Shown here: in pieces, positions 1 through 12,000 of the stretch | Layout of the letters: each line of letters starts with the position of its first letter | How positions within the stretch are numbered: the first letter of the stretch is position 1 | NCBI GenBank assembly: GCA_029851415.1 | Contig: CM056743.1 | Location: 96,508,501 to 96,572,500, forward strand | DNA: 64,000 nt | Direction of reading: 5' to 3' | Source of the DNA: Eretmocerus hayati | Taxonomy: Eukaryota; Arthropoda; Insecta; Hymenoptera; Aphelinidae | Program-made: the position numbers and the translations under genes | The notes under the pieces: model-generated | The model's input: the letters and a program-made list of their open reading frames with translations, nothing else | What the model was told of the DNA's origin: nothing | The model's database searches: none

Positions 1-1567
1 GTTGGGAAATCTACGATTTTTCCGCAAATTCCCGGTCGGGAGAATACACGGGACTAGTTAAGAAAATGCGCGGGTCGTTGACTTGCGCGTCGTGTTATTC
101 CTGAAAACAGCGTGCGAGAAGGTGCACAAATATTTTCATGAACTACGGCAGCTCTGCTCGGCGCCACTGTGAGCTTATATGTGCGCACGTGCTATGAGCG
201 AGCGTCTCTACCAAATGATAAATTTGGAGATATTTTCGCTGTTAGATCATGAAAATGGAGTGTGAAAATTAGCTGGATCGCCTTTTGCAAGCTTCAATAT
301 AGAAGGCTTCAAAATGGCGGATCTGTCTCCTCTAGGCGTACTAGGGATGCAGCTTTTTTCGCAGGAGAGAGGAAGGATGTCAAGGAATTTCATCTCTTTG
401 CTATCGCTCTAGCTACTTAGCTATCTAGCCGCAGGCATCGATAGTTTTTCACTATAGCGGGTCTCCTCTGATTGCAAAAAATCAGGGATAAGCAGTGAGA
501 TAGGGTAGAAAAAGCGAGCCCGGTTAATTTCATGCTCCAAGAAAATGTCCATCTAGCCGGGCCTTAGCATCGATGAGAAAAAATCGAGTTGCGGTCTCCT
601 CTAATTAAATATAATTAGGGATTCATCAACCAGAAAAGGGTGTGAGGTAGTATTAGTATTTTAAGTTAGTATGATAAAAACTCACAGTCCCGAGAGGACT
701 GGCGAGAGTACGGAGGCATCCGCACTGTTGAGTCGCAGCGACGAAAAAATCACAGGATCCGTAGGTAGCTCGGAGTTGCCGGAAGCTTTGGCTGCAAAAT
801 GCCTGGTGAATATGGTGCTGGAACGACGTTGTAGCTCGCAGAAGTCTCAGGACTGATGTGTTGTGCAGCAATTTCTGCACCTGACCCACTTCCAATAACC
901 AAGAGCTCTTCTTCAGGAGGAGTTTTTTCTTAGTTGGTGGTTGGAAAGTAAATGACGCTCCCCGGGCTCTGCTCTGACCTCGCAAGCTTCTCGCGCCGCC
1001 GAACTTTGACTCCCTCTCAGCCATGCGCAGAGACGAGATCACATTCACGAGCGGCAGCCGCTCTGCGCGGCTTGGGTTTGATCATAGGGAAAGGGCAGGG
1101 CCCTTCTGGTTTCCGTGCTCTCCTCCTTTCAACCGTAATAGGAGAGGGAAAAGGGGAAAACTTTTCTGTCTCTGTTCATATTTTCACATGGCCCCTGTTT
1201 TCCCCCTCTCTCAGGTAATTGGAACAAGATTCTTACAAACAGATTGTAAAAGCGTGCAATTACTTTCCCAATCTGTCTGTAAGGAGCTTTTTAATTACTG
1301 TGTGCTTGCAAATGCGCGGCTACTCGACACTTGCGCACAGAATGAGAGAGAGAGAGAGAGACAGCAACCAGTGGTGTCGTCTGCTTCGTTGTGGTGCCGG
1401 GCGCCTCGGCGATGGCTCGATGTGGTGCAGTTGTCCTGGTGTTATAGAGAATTGTGAAAACTCTGTGAGTGTTGTCACGGGTGATTTATGCAGCTTATCG
1501 ACTTGGGGAGCCACAAAAAAAACAGCGGCAACGTGTCATGCTGATGCTGAATCGGCGTGCATGTCGC
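1..1567. other. Left flank of the giant transposon, no gene recognised
   Basis: This stretch is moderately GC-rich in its second half and has a short (AG)n microsatellite at 1344-1361. Several open frames of 60 to 158 codons overlap each other on both strands and resemble no family I know. One short plus frame from 1469 stays open up to the transposon insertion at 1571. It would continue past 20950 in the empty site to a GTAAGT donor-like site near 20989, so a disrupted exon is possible but weakly supported. Confidence 0.4.
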
Positions 1568-1570
1568 AAT
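1568..1570. repeat. Target site duplication AAT, left
   Basis: AAT directly precedes the GGCCGCGTCTAC terminus and is repeated as AAT at 20947-20949 directly after the opposite terminus. A 3-bp duplication is the hallmark of PIF/Harbinger integration. Confidence 0.75.
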
Positions 1571-2049
1571 GGCCGCGTCTACAACCACGCGGTTGTCGCG
1601 CGATTGTCGCGTCGGGCGTCGCAGAGAAATTTAGTTCGGCGACGGCAGCGCCCCGCCGAGGTCCATCGAGTCGGTGCGTCAGAGCAGCTGATTGATCGAC
1701 AGCATGCGACTTGCAAAAACAGTAATGTGCGAAAATGTGATGCAAAAAGTTGACATTCCGCCAGTCTTAGCCCGGATTTTTTGCTATTTTGACATAGAAG
1801 TTGGTTTTTTTGTTTTTTACGTTCACTCTCGGCAATGCACCGATGATGAAGCGACACATGTGAAGTGTCAACACACTGATGTGTTTTAGATTGGAGTCAG
1901 AACTGTTGTGATTCAGAATCAGAATATTCATTCATGAAGCTCTGTGCCAGTTCAACTTCATGCTGTGAAGATCGATAAGCTTACAGCATACATGAGTGTC
2001 CAAGGAGTTGGTTCAAACAGATTTACCTTCTGCTGACACAGTTAGTCGC

Positions 2050-2238
2050 TCATTTCAAATTCCAATTATTCATTACGCTTACCTTTAGTTGGGCATATCT
2101 CATAAAATAATTTATCAATGAAATATTCATTGCAATTGCAATGACCTTGACCACTTTGTTGAATTTTTTAGGGTCTGGGATTTTTTCCATGCTAGTGGTC
2201 TCAGCCTCCAGACATGGAGTTGTGCTTAGTATCACCAA
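2050..2238 (-). pseudogene. Possible captured exon of an SLC36/AVT-like amino-acid transporter (left arm)
   Basis: This 62-codon frame is identical to 20278-20466 on the plus strand of the other arm. It contains a DPKKFNKVVKVIAIAMN stretch that resembles the segment of SLC36/AVT-type transporters with LEASMKEPKKF followed by a membrane helix. The frame runs into a good splice donor, AAG|GTAAGC. I recognise no other exon of such a gene in the arm, so at most this is a captured fragment. The resemblance is from memory and weak. Confidence 0.3.
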
Positions 2239-3478
2239 TCCAGATGCCCAGATCAGAAATTGTTACACCCCGACAAAGTCAAGTGGACCATTCAGAGAGA
2301 ACCAGCTCATTTAACCAACTCGTGTTTACTCATTTCACCAAGATGACAGCATAAAGGTAGCTTGTCGGAATAACTCCTGAACAGTAATAATGTTTCCATT
2401 TCATTGGAAATTGAGGTCTCTCTTTTGAAAATAAGAGCTACGTGTACGTTACCACCAGTATTTGTGCCAAGAAGATGAAGAGTTCAATTGAGAAACTGAA
2501 ATCCATTCTGTTAAAACAATCTTCCTAAACTCTGTAATTGGCAAACACTGAATCTATTGGTTCAGTATTCGATTGGAGATGTTCTTGGTTTTTCGCTTAC
2601 TGGTGAGATTCATTTCTGTCACCACTTATTTCCATCATACCCACCATCATTACTTTTGATTTGTATTCGATTCTAGGATAATTTCATTGGTATATTGCTG
2701 ATTGTACCCTACTGAGATGCTCATGCATTTGAAGACATAGAATTATTCAGTAAAACTCAGCCTACGAACTCCACTAGAATCATACGTACTTTAGAAAGTT
2801 TCAACATTCCATCCGGCTCAACGTTTTCAGAAATCATTCATACCTCTCTCTATTGAGTTGTAATCTTTGGTGATTTTTGATGGATTATCCAGTTGATGCT
2901 ATACCTCTAATACAAAAGATGTATGTACACCTCATGAACAAAACTGAAGAGCTCGTCACTGGTTGCAGGCCCAATCCTGATAGAAGAGCAACAGCTCTGA
3001 CAAGAATCATCCAATATTTGAGCTCAGTCATTCAGAATGAGTGTATGTCCCATAAGCCAAGATGAAGTTTCACCTTTTACTCGAGTGAAACTATGATATA
3101 AGTTTGTATAAACATTTTTAATGATTCATTTCTCTGAATTCTGGCTATTGAAAGAATGTATTCTCAACGTGGTTTTTGAGTGAGTTTTATAATTTATCAA
3201 TGGTATCAGCCAAAGCCTTGTTCAATTGATACTTGCTGAGATGAAAAATTTTTAATTTGGGAACCATTATTTTGGAAAATATCCCAGTTGGCTCAGTCAT
3301 ACAAGAATTTTTGGCAGTATCTTGGCAATAATTGCTCTTACCTCGCAGCAGAGTAACATGTTATGAAAATTCGGCCTACTGTAACAATGTTTATTTAATA
3401 AAGGAGAAGGTCTCATTCATTCTCATCAACATTTCAGTATCTTGATCCTCGAGCCTAACTTTCGAATAAAGAAGCTTT

Positions 3479-3781
3479 GTGGTTTGTAGTACCCGCTCGA
3501 GCTTGCAGAGGCTGCGCCACAGTCTCGAAACACCCCACCGTGATGATCAAGTTCTATATATGCTTCCATCCAAACCGGTTTTTGAACTAAGAGTGGGGAT
3601 CATGCAGTGGAGGCTCTCTCGTCCACATCTCCTTCCCCAAGCAGCGTTTGGCCAACGACATTGTCTTTGTCGTGCGAACGGGAACTTTTCTCACCTCGTC
3701 GGTGCTCATTTTTTTACATCAAGCTTTACTCTTCAAAATTTTCAATCAAATATCGAAGCAGCACTCATCAATCTTTTCTAA
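3479..3781 (+). other. 100-codon frame conserved in both TIR arms (left copy)
   Basis: This frame has an almost identical counterpart at 18735-19037 on the minus strand. Both copies stay open over 100 codons with only a few substitutions. It has no recognisable domain, no signal peptide and no family resemblance. Because the arms are so similar overall, conservation here does not show coding function, so it is listed as a shared open frame only. Confidence 0.25.
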
Positions 3782-4172
3782 TATACGGTTTCAATTATCA
3801 TGGCTCGACACTGAGTGAATTTCGTTTGGGAACCAAAAAAAGATGGTGAAAAGAGAAGCATTTTTGACGCAAGAACAGCAACAGCACGCTCGTCCACCTT
3901 CCATCCCAAGCACACGCCACCGGCTGCCATTTCGTGCGGGAGGGTGAGAGATGAACAAATTTCTCCACGAAGTTCTAGAGTCACGCAGAGAACATTCTCA
4001 CATTCATTCAGACGATTCTCATTCTATACAAGAATCGAAGCTTTACGATACCGTCATATTCAGTCATCTTCATTACATGTGTTTGTTTCAACTGGTAAAA
4101 ATACATTCAAAAATGAAATCCACTCCTTGGTGGCATACAGTATTGATCAACATCCAGCTTAGATACATTTGT

Positions 4173-4985
4173 GCATGCGTATTTTCCTCAAAATACAAAA
4201 TCTCTAACAGAGGTCCAGCAATGAGTGTTATTTGTTCTACAATTGAGTGCAATATATTGTCCAGCTCAACTCAGCGATCAATCTTATATACCTTGTCATT
4301 TCACAAGTACAGTTAGAATGGCACAATGGATTCACAATTAACAACCAACTCAAGATATTTTATGTACAATAGTCTCCAAGATTTTAAAACATCATAATCT
4401 ACTTAACAACATCAACTGCCTAGGAGGCCAGTGCCACAATTTTTCTCAATTTTTCTTGACTCATTATCCTTTTGAAGGATAAACTCAGCTGGGACAACTT
4501 GTTTTTTAGGGCATTCCAACCACCTCACTTAGAGTAAAGGTGTGCTGTTTTGTGTATCCAGCCCTCCTATCATTCAAACTGACAGCCATATTTCTTAGAA
4601 TATAATTAAAACTCTTTTAATTACAATAGTACTTCTCCTACTTCTAATGGTATGTTATCCTCTCCACGTTTGTGCCATTCCAAGATTTGACGTGTGCAAC
4701 AGCTACAGCTCTGGTTCATTTCCATTATTAATCCATCATGGGACATAACAACTAAGACTATGTTCAGCCCTTAATGGAACAACTAAGACTCAATACACAA
4801 ATGTACCTTAAGAGTGTACTTATTCAACATACCACAAAGCCACTAGTGATAGGAAACTACGTATCACTCGCTTAGTGAGTAATCAGTATCACATAATTTT
4901 GGAGATCACATTTCCCAACATCATAAGCTACGTAAAGCATCAACATGAAACACACTGAGATACCGCATAAAAAGTTCAAATCATA
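4173..4985. other. Spacer inside the giant transposon, nothing recognised
   Basis: AT-rich sequence between the left TIR and the 3' end of the first Myb/SANT-like gene. I see no gene, repeat or RNA in it. Confidence 0.5.
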
Positions 4986-5168
4986 TCAATTATACTTTTT
5001 CATAATTCTCCTGATGGCTTTCAAAGCTATAGATTTTTTATCTGAACTTACTGTATTATATAAATCACAAATACTTCCACCAAAATGATCTCTGTCAACT
5101 TCCTTTGCAAGACTCTGCATATTATCTTCTATTTGTGGTATCAACTTACCAATGAGTCCTTCAATCAT
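4986..5168 (-). pseudogene. Detached BESS-like C-terminus of the first Myb/SANT-like protein
   Basis: This 60-codon frame holds a stretch around HFGGSICDLYNTVSSDKKSIA that resembles a BESS motif, the protein-interaction module often found C-terminal to MADF domains. It lies directly downstream of the stop of the gene at 5969-5179 but in another frame. The break falls in a run of ten A on the coding strand (around 5182-5191): nine A would fuse the two frames. So this is probably the original C-terminus, cut off by a one-base homopolymer insertion. A sequencing error or ribosomal slippage on the A-run could also explain it. Confidence 0.5.
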
Positions 5169-5178
5169 TTCATGCTCC

Positions 5179-5969
5179 TTATTTTTTTTTTGGCTTCTTA
5201 GGAAAATTCATGTTCACCGATTCTTGGTTGTCACATTCCCCATCCGCTCTTTGAATTGGTATTGAGTCTTCAACCTCAACCCTTCCTGCCACCATGTCTT
5301 CATCAAAATTTTGGGGAACAGCATCTTCTTGATAATTGTTACCCAACGTTTCATTATCATTTCTAACGTAATTCTGAAAATAATCATGTTCATACTGAAG
5401 ATAGCTGGCATCTTGCCACTCCATCTGAATTTCTTCTACGCATTCCTCTACCACCTCTCCTACGGAGTTTTCTAGGTAATTAGTTTCACCCGTATTTACA
5501 AGCATTCTACTCTCATCCATCTTGCAGCTCTCATTGGATTTGGGAACCACACTAGTACATTGAGCTTCAGAAACAGTTTTGTGCGTTATGTACCTGTGTA
5601 AAGAATCATACCTCTCATACAATTTTCTTTCAGAGTCAGTAGGTTTCTGTGATTTCTTCATTTTAAGACTGCATCTCCCAACCATGTCCCTAATATTCTT
5701 CCACTTCTTATGGAACAGAGCCACTGTAAAGTGATTTAAATTTTAGATCCCCGAAATCAAATGAAAATACAGAGCTTATGTTTGTAGAACTCACCATCAA
5801 GTTTGAATCCAAATTCAGCGCTGAAGTCAGACACCATTTGCCTTTCTAGCTGTCGTCTATCCACACCGTGTACAACTTCGTTTCTCAACATGACTGCTTC
5901 ATAATCTCTGTAAAATTCTATTAGGAATGTATTCATTGCTGTTGACCACACAAATTCTGTTCCCGCCAT
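5179..5969 (-). CDS. Myb/SANT-like (MADF-type) DNA-binding protein 1 of the transposon
   Basis: Two exons, 5969-5795 and 5723-5179, are joined across a GTGAGT donor and a TTTACAG acceptor. They give 239 aa with the frame kept. The start has a good context (GAAATGG). Residues about 6-75 form a helical DNA-binding domain with the first Trp in FVWSTAMNTFLIEFYRDYE and the last in HKKWKNIRDM, the usual spacing of Myb/SANT-like and MADF domains. The middle is acidic and the end is Lys-rich (PKKPKKK), a likely nuclear signal. In PIF/Harbinger elements such a protein is known to bring the nuclease to the nucleus and to the transposon ends; that role is inferred here. The frame probably once ran on into the BESS-like segment at 5168-4986. 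Confidence 0.65.
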
Positions 5970-6595
5970 TTCATGAAATCTGTAAATAAGGGTGTATGCT
6001 AAAAATTTGTGTCTAATTACCGTTGGTCTATACCACCGAGATCATCAATGATCTGACAGTCAAAATACCGAACGCATTCAATAAATAAATTACCTAATAA
6101 TCACAACTCACGAGTAACAAACGAGGCTGCACCAGTCGTCTAATAATGACTATGCTTGTCTTCTCGAAAACTCCTGGGTGGCACGTTTTCGTCTGGTGTA
6201 GAAGTCCTAATAAGGTCACCCGGTGCATCAAAGTCAAGGGCAAACATGTCTAAACAAGCAATCTCCCCCCTCCCCCACCCACCCACCCCTCCAGAGTGGA
6301 ACACCTCTGAGACCTCTCGATACGAGACTACGGCTGATCTGATATGTGTTTTCACACCTGCTTTCGCAAGTAATGACTGCTAATAGCAGTCATAATCTTA
6401 TGACGGTATACCGGATCCGTCACTGATCAGGGCCACAATACTTGTTCATCATACTATATATATATATATGTAAGGGATCGGTGGCGCCGAAAACTGCCGA
6501 AAACTGTTGCCTTGTCTGCTACTGGTCCAGATTATATTTTGTGCCGAATTGTAGATATTACCTCGGTATTATTTCGTGTTTTCTGGCCGCCCAAA

Positions 6596-7794
6596 ATGCA
6601 AGAAGAAACTTCCAAGTCCAGATATGATGCCGAGTTACGGAAGCTGCCGACGAATGCTGTACTCGCGAAACTTGTCGAGCCTCATAAGTGTGTTTACGAT
6701 AAGCAGTTACGCGCCAGCCCAACCTTAGGTATTCAAACTCAAAAAGCTTGGGAAACTATTGCCGATGAATTTTATCAAGTAAAAGGACTAAACCTTACAG
6801 GTGAGTGCGTGATTGTTAGCAAGAAATATTTTACAGCATACTGAAAAAAACTGCTACAAATTGACCAGTTCATGACTGTAACCTAAAAATGCTGCATTCC
6901 AAAGAGACTTTGCGGCTTTACGGTTCACGACTGGAGAAGTACACTTGGAGTCAATGAATACTTTCAAAAAAGTTGGTGAGAACCCACCACAATTTTCATT
7001 TGTTTGCACGGTTGACCCTTACAATTGTGGTGAATTCTCACCAACTTTTCTGAAAGTATTCATTGACTCCAAGTGTACATCCACACTTGAGATAACTCAC
7101 TCATTAGGGGAATGTACCGGTAAATGAGTTCATCTTTTGTATCTAGCAAGTGCATCATCAACTCGTGTCTATTTTCACAGTGGCAACATTCAAATCAATG
7201 TGGAAGAGAATGTCAGCGAGTTGCAGAAAAGATATGAGGGATGGGCAAAGTTGCAGCACCTCAATGGCTCAACAGCGTTCTGGAAAAAATGCAGCAGTCT
7301 CTTTGAGCCAACCATGCACCTCTACATCAGCTACAGACAACGCAGATGATGACTATATGGCATACTACAAAAAATTACCACTTCATCGATTGGCTCTAGC
7401 GACTGAAATTCTTGTAACCACTAGCAAGAAGCAAAAAGCCAAGAAGTCACAGTCAAAGAAAAGAAAGCTTATCAAGATGTCCGTTCCAGAAATGGACAAG
7501 TTTGCCCAAAAGGAAGCTGCCACAGCTGACAAAATTGTTCAGAGATTTGTTCAGTTCCAGAAGATATATCATGAAACCAAAAAACCACTCGACGAAACAT
7601 CAAAATCCAAACGCACTGAAACAGAAGAACTTATTATGGATGAGTTTAAGAATGTCAAAAAAGAAAAACGTGAAGAGTGTTATAACGAGATTCTTGACAT
7701 TATAGGAGTGATAAATGTTTGTCCACTGCTGGAATTGGGGGCTCTTTCAAAAAGTCTTCATGTTGAGATGCTGGGCTCTAATGGTGGAAGTTGA
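6596..7794 (+). CDS. MADF-type DNA-binding protein 2 of the transposon
   Basis: Two exons, 6596-6800 and 7181-7794, with a CAG|GTGAGT donor and a TTTTCACAG acceptor, give 272 aa in one frame. I chose the ATG at 6596 (AAAATGC) because the MADF homology starts soon after; an upstream in-frame ATG at 6512 is possible. Residues about 18-85 look like a classic MADF domain: LAKLVEPHKCVYDKQL, then KAWETIADEF, then SMWKRMSASCRKDM. A Lys-rich block (KKQKAKKSQSKKRK) could be a nuclear signal, followed by a charged helical C-terminus. A TA-flanked hairpin MITE (6942-7076) sits in the intron. It is divergent from the proteins at 5969 and 17376. Its role in transposition is inferred from position. Confidence 0.65.
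6942..7076. mobile_element. TA-flanked hairpin MITE in the intron of MADF gene 2
   Basis: An almost perfect palindrome with ends CACTTGGAGTCAATGAATAC is flanked by TA on both sides (6940-6941, 7077-7078). The size, TA duplication and lack of coding fit a mariner/Tc1-type MITE. It lies within the intron and leaves the splice sites untouched. Confidence 0.7.
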
Positions 7795-9035
7795 AAGTGT
7801 CTGATCAGCAATAGCAGTAACTCCCAATCATTTTCAATTTATCTGGGTGAATGTTTCATGATGAATATCCTATTCATCTGAGTTATTCCAATAATACTGA
7901 TCATCTAATATTCAAATATGCCATATGTCAATTCTGTTATTCCACCATGCTTGATTAGTCTGTTACGCAGTGATTGATGATTGAATCATATTGTACGTGT
8001 TACTTGTTCGCTGTTATAAATATTCATAGTGATAAAGGAAAGTTATGAAGAGCCCTGTATTCTCTTACATGGTCACCAGTGACAGAAATATCCGAAATTT
8101 TGATCCATGAAAATCTTCTTGTCCTTAATTGTGCCACAACCATTTAGCATCTCTGAAGAAAATTGAAGATAATGTATCTTTGTCAGATGTGTACATGATG
8201 AAGATTGTAGTATGAATAAAGTGTCATTCCACTTGAAAAATTCATGACAAGCGTTAAACAATTTACCAATGAATCTATTAAGCTATGGATACTTAAGAAA
8301 CAAAGTTTACTTTCAAAAGCATTACTCGGTATCTATCCTCGAGTTACTTGAATCCATAAGTCTATCAGATTTTCCATGTATCACTCTTGTATGTCAAATT
8401 TCTCCTGCATTCTAATAATGTTAGGCACCTTCAGTAAGTCATAGCGTTACCTATAAATTATAAAAAGAAGAATTTCGCATGTTTCATACAATTTTCACAG
8501 GGTTGGCAAAATACCTTGCCAAATACCTTAATACTTATTATGAGGCTTTGAAGGTCTTCTTTTTATCATTTTTTTGTTTTATTTAGTCATTTTAGGACGC
8601 TGTTGAGCACACAAAGTGCTACTTGGCGCCTATTTTTGAATTATATTTTATATTTCATATTTTGGAAGGTCTTGAGACAAAGAATTGAATGCGGTGAGGT
8701 ACGTCAAGATTGGTTAAATGAGAATGAATTCGCACAGGTTTCAATATACAGTGAGAATTACAATAATGAACATATAGAATTATCCTTTTCAATTTTCTAA
8801 TGACAATTTCTGTACATAGGTAAAAAGGAGCTTCGAGGCGTGTAAAGCTGGAAGCGCTTCTTTTTCATGTTCTGCTGGTATAGTTTTTTTCCAAGTCATT
8901 CTGGAATACTTCAATTCAGTTTCTAATGAAGAACAATTCCTGAAAAAGATGCAATTTGATAATGAATTTAAATTTTCGAGTTACATGATATTTGATGCAT
9001 TAATCTACTATTCAACAGTTTGCGCTGACGCAATA
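7795..9035. other. Spacer between MADF gene 2 and transposase exon 3, nothing recognised
   Basis: AT-rich sequence between two convergent genes. I see no further coding exon, RNA gene or clear repeat. A further transposase C-terminal exon could hide here because the predicted protein ends soon after its third catalytic residue, but none is recognisable. Confidence 0.4.
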
Positions 9036-12000
9036 TTACACTTTCATTTGCTCAATACACGACCGGTCGAAAGTTTGTGTAATCCCAAAGCCTTGTTCTA
9101 TTAATTTGCGAGGAGCTCCTAGCCTTATATCGAAGATAGAATGCTCGATTGGTGAATGGATGTCCAGCGGGTAGGGTTCCAACACGTAGCGTTGTAGACC
9201 AAACCCACCATCGGCTATGATGAACGGAGTAAGACTAATGTGAGTGTTCGGAACCTGGATGGCGAGGGTGAATATTTCTATGAGATTGTCTCTCAACGCG
9301 ATGCCGAGTGAGCTTCTTGCAAATTTGCTGCTGTCATTTGCTCCACCTGTAAGGATGATGCCGTAACATTAACATATCATTTCAAAATATGCTTTCCTAC
9401 CTATCATTAAATTTATTCTATTATACTAGTTCAGAGCGCTCCATCTCTCGGATTTTTCTTTCTAATGTCAATGAGTAACACTCGTAAGTATTTAAATTCG
9501 TTATAGCCCGAGAGTTAAAAATTGATTCGCGGGTTAGGCGCTGTGATCGGCGTAACAGAAGAAGAAACTAATGACTGCTCATTCACTTCACGTTGTCCCA
9601 GTGCTGCAGAACACCTTAGACTTGAATTTTTTTTGTACACGCCGATTACAGCACCTAGCCCGCGGATCAATTCTTAACTCTCGGGTTATGACGACTATGA
9701 ATACCAGTGTACGAGAGTGATATCCCAGATGCCGGGGCGCTCCGACCTGCATAATCGAATTAACCTATTATTATTATAATTCTTTTGAGCATAAATTGTA
9801 ATACTGTGGATGTCGGACGAGGGCAGACGAATTCGTTTCTTGGAAGATGCATTCTTTTCAGAGTCTGATATTGTCAAAGCTGTGGATGTGCATAACATAT
9901 TGACTCAGACTTTCACCTTAGTTAGATACAGCCAAAAACTTGTTAGAAAATGATCTGTCAGGTAGTGACATTTCGCGAGAGGCACGTTGTGAAACGAACT
10001 ATAAGAAAAATGCTACCAGCTAGATGGAGTTTCATCTCAACGATTGCCCGCTGAATGAAATATACAGGTCAAGGTTTATTCAGGCGATGCCGTGCTCAAT
10101 ACATCGGATATAAAATAAATCGCAGCAACGTCAGTACCGGTCAAAATTTTGTGTTCACCAAAAAAAAAGTTTGATTTCGCTAACTCGACTGCTTGGACCT
10201 CCGGGGCCCAAAATGACCCTACTTTGGCTCGTTTCGTACCTTCTTTCAGTCACTTCAAGAATTATTTGGTATTTTTTTTCGCATAACTCGATAGATTCCT
10301 ACAAAATCAATCTCGAGCCTTGTTACATTTTACAAAAAATCGGGTAAATACGCAAACCTCTGCAAGTCTGGCGGAAATACATAGACTTGAGTGGCTCTAA
10401 ATGCATCTCTAATTGGAAGTCAAGAGCTTTAAAATCCGTTGTTACAAATCATTCTATGTTATTCTTGGTGCGATATGTGACTCTTTTTGTCGAGAAAGAT
10501 TTTGCTCTAAAAAATAACCATTCATTGAGAAATTATGAATGTATTCATTCTCCCACTGGTATAAGCGTTTGCCTTGGTTCGTCGCACCAATAACACAAAG
10601 AAACTTGAAAAAAACCAGAGGAATACCACCGTTGGCCCGACTTCTTCATCTTTCGTGGTTTTTGGGAATTTTATTTGACCAAAATCTTTCTTCACGAAAA
10701 CAGTCACAGCTCGGATCATTAATAGGCTGGAATAACTTTCCCAAAAGTATTTTGAAGCTGTTAACTTTTAATTCAAAATGTTCTTTGAATCGCCCTGATC
10801 CATTAACTCATGACTGACTTGCCAAGCCCGAGTGTTGACCCGATTTCCATGAATTTTTCCACGGATTCGACTCGACCTGTCGAAAATCTGTTGAGCCGGA
10901 GGAAAAAACTTACAAAGGGACCTCAAAGTACTCGAAAGGAGATACAAAATGAGCACACGTAGATATTTTTGGGCCGAGGAGATCCGAGCAGTCGAGTGAT
11001 CAAAATCAAATTTGTTTTTTAGGTGTACACAAACTTTTCCCCGGTAGTGTACGTGATGATGTTTTTGTAAATCTCATAAGTGGTTCCCCTCAGAGAATAC
11101 TAACCAAAGTCTCCAACAGAAATCCAAAGAGACATCATATTAGAGTCGCAGACCGCCATGAGGCCAACACTGTAAAAGCCTTTATGGTTGAAGAATAATG
11201 CACCAGAGTGTGGAGGTTGCCTTATTCGGACTTCTTTTACATCCAGCACGCCCATGCATAGGGGCATTTGATACTTTTGATAAAAAGCGTTCGCGACATC
11301 CATCCAGTCCTCGGTGGTTGCCGGGAGTCTGATGTATACGTCCATGAGATTGTCGACAATTGCTTGACATACTTCCGGTATAATGGCATAAATAGTCGAT
11401 TCTCCTATTCTGTAGAATAGAGCGACTGTTTTTGGATCCACGTTGTGGACCAAGATACTGGAGTGAAAAAGAAAGGAAATATTGTAAAGGTCGTGCAAAG
11501 ATGATTGTTTTCCTATACTCATTACCTTCAGAAGAACAGAGGGTTCATTCAAATCATGTGTCAGTACATTCTGCAACACTTGATTCGAATGGAAGTGAAT
11601 GTAAGTAGGAACACGTTGAAACTTTCAGGGAGGCATCATTCAATTACTCGACAGATAATTTTTTAATGATTTCATAGTCACAGCAGCGTAAGATAAATCG
11701 CATTTCTAATGCTAAGAAGTGTTGTCTTGAATTATATTTTGAAAATTGAGCCATGAAAGAGCCTTTCTACACGTCAATGGAGATAAAAATTTTCGTATGA
11801 AGCCACGTGAAGCCCACAATCTCCTGGTGCGATTAATGAAACTTCGATTAAGACCGATTCGTTGTGATCTGAGACACCAATTACATCTCTTCGACTCGGA
11901 TATCTGAAATTTGATAATACTCCCTGAAATATCCGAAGATCTTTGAAAATTCCCGAACCAAGACGAGGATCCTGCATTTTGCGATGGAATACATAGGTGA

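Larger units (their letters stand above)
1571..4172. repeat. Left terminal inverted repeat, 2.6 kb
   Basis: It reads almost without gaps as the reverse complement of 18344-20946. Homology stops at ACAAATGT at 4172, after which the sequences diverge. The outer 150 bases are CpG-rich, and the rest is AT-rich with no convincing gene. It holds a transporter-like exon (2050-2238, minus) and a 100-codon frame (3479-3781) shared with the other arm. Confidence 0.85.
9347..11104 (-). other. Transposase intron 2, holds two nested elements
   Basis: The intron runs from donor GTTAGT (11104) to acceptor TTACAG (9347). It contains a MITE at 9504-9687 and a Tc1-like element at 10132-11049. No coding exon is seen inside. 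Confidence 0.65.

Noticed and set aside
653..1857. Overlapping frames of 60-158 codons in the left flank
   Set aside because: Frames overlap on both strands, several start at non-ATG codons, and none has a recognisable domain.
2877..3065. 62-codon frame in the left TIR as a gene
   Set aside because: The matching place in the right arm has a stop near the end and a substitution pattern without clear coding constraint. No family resemblance.
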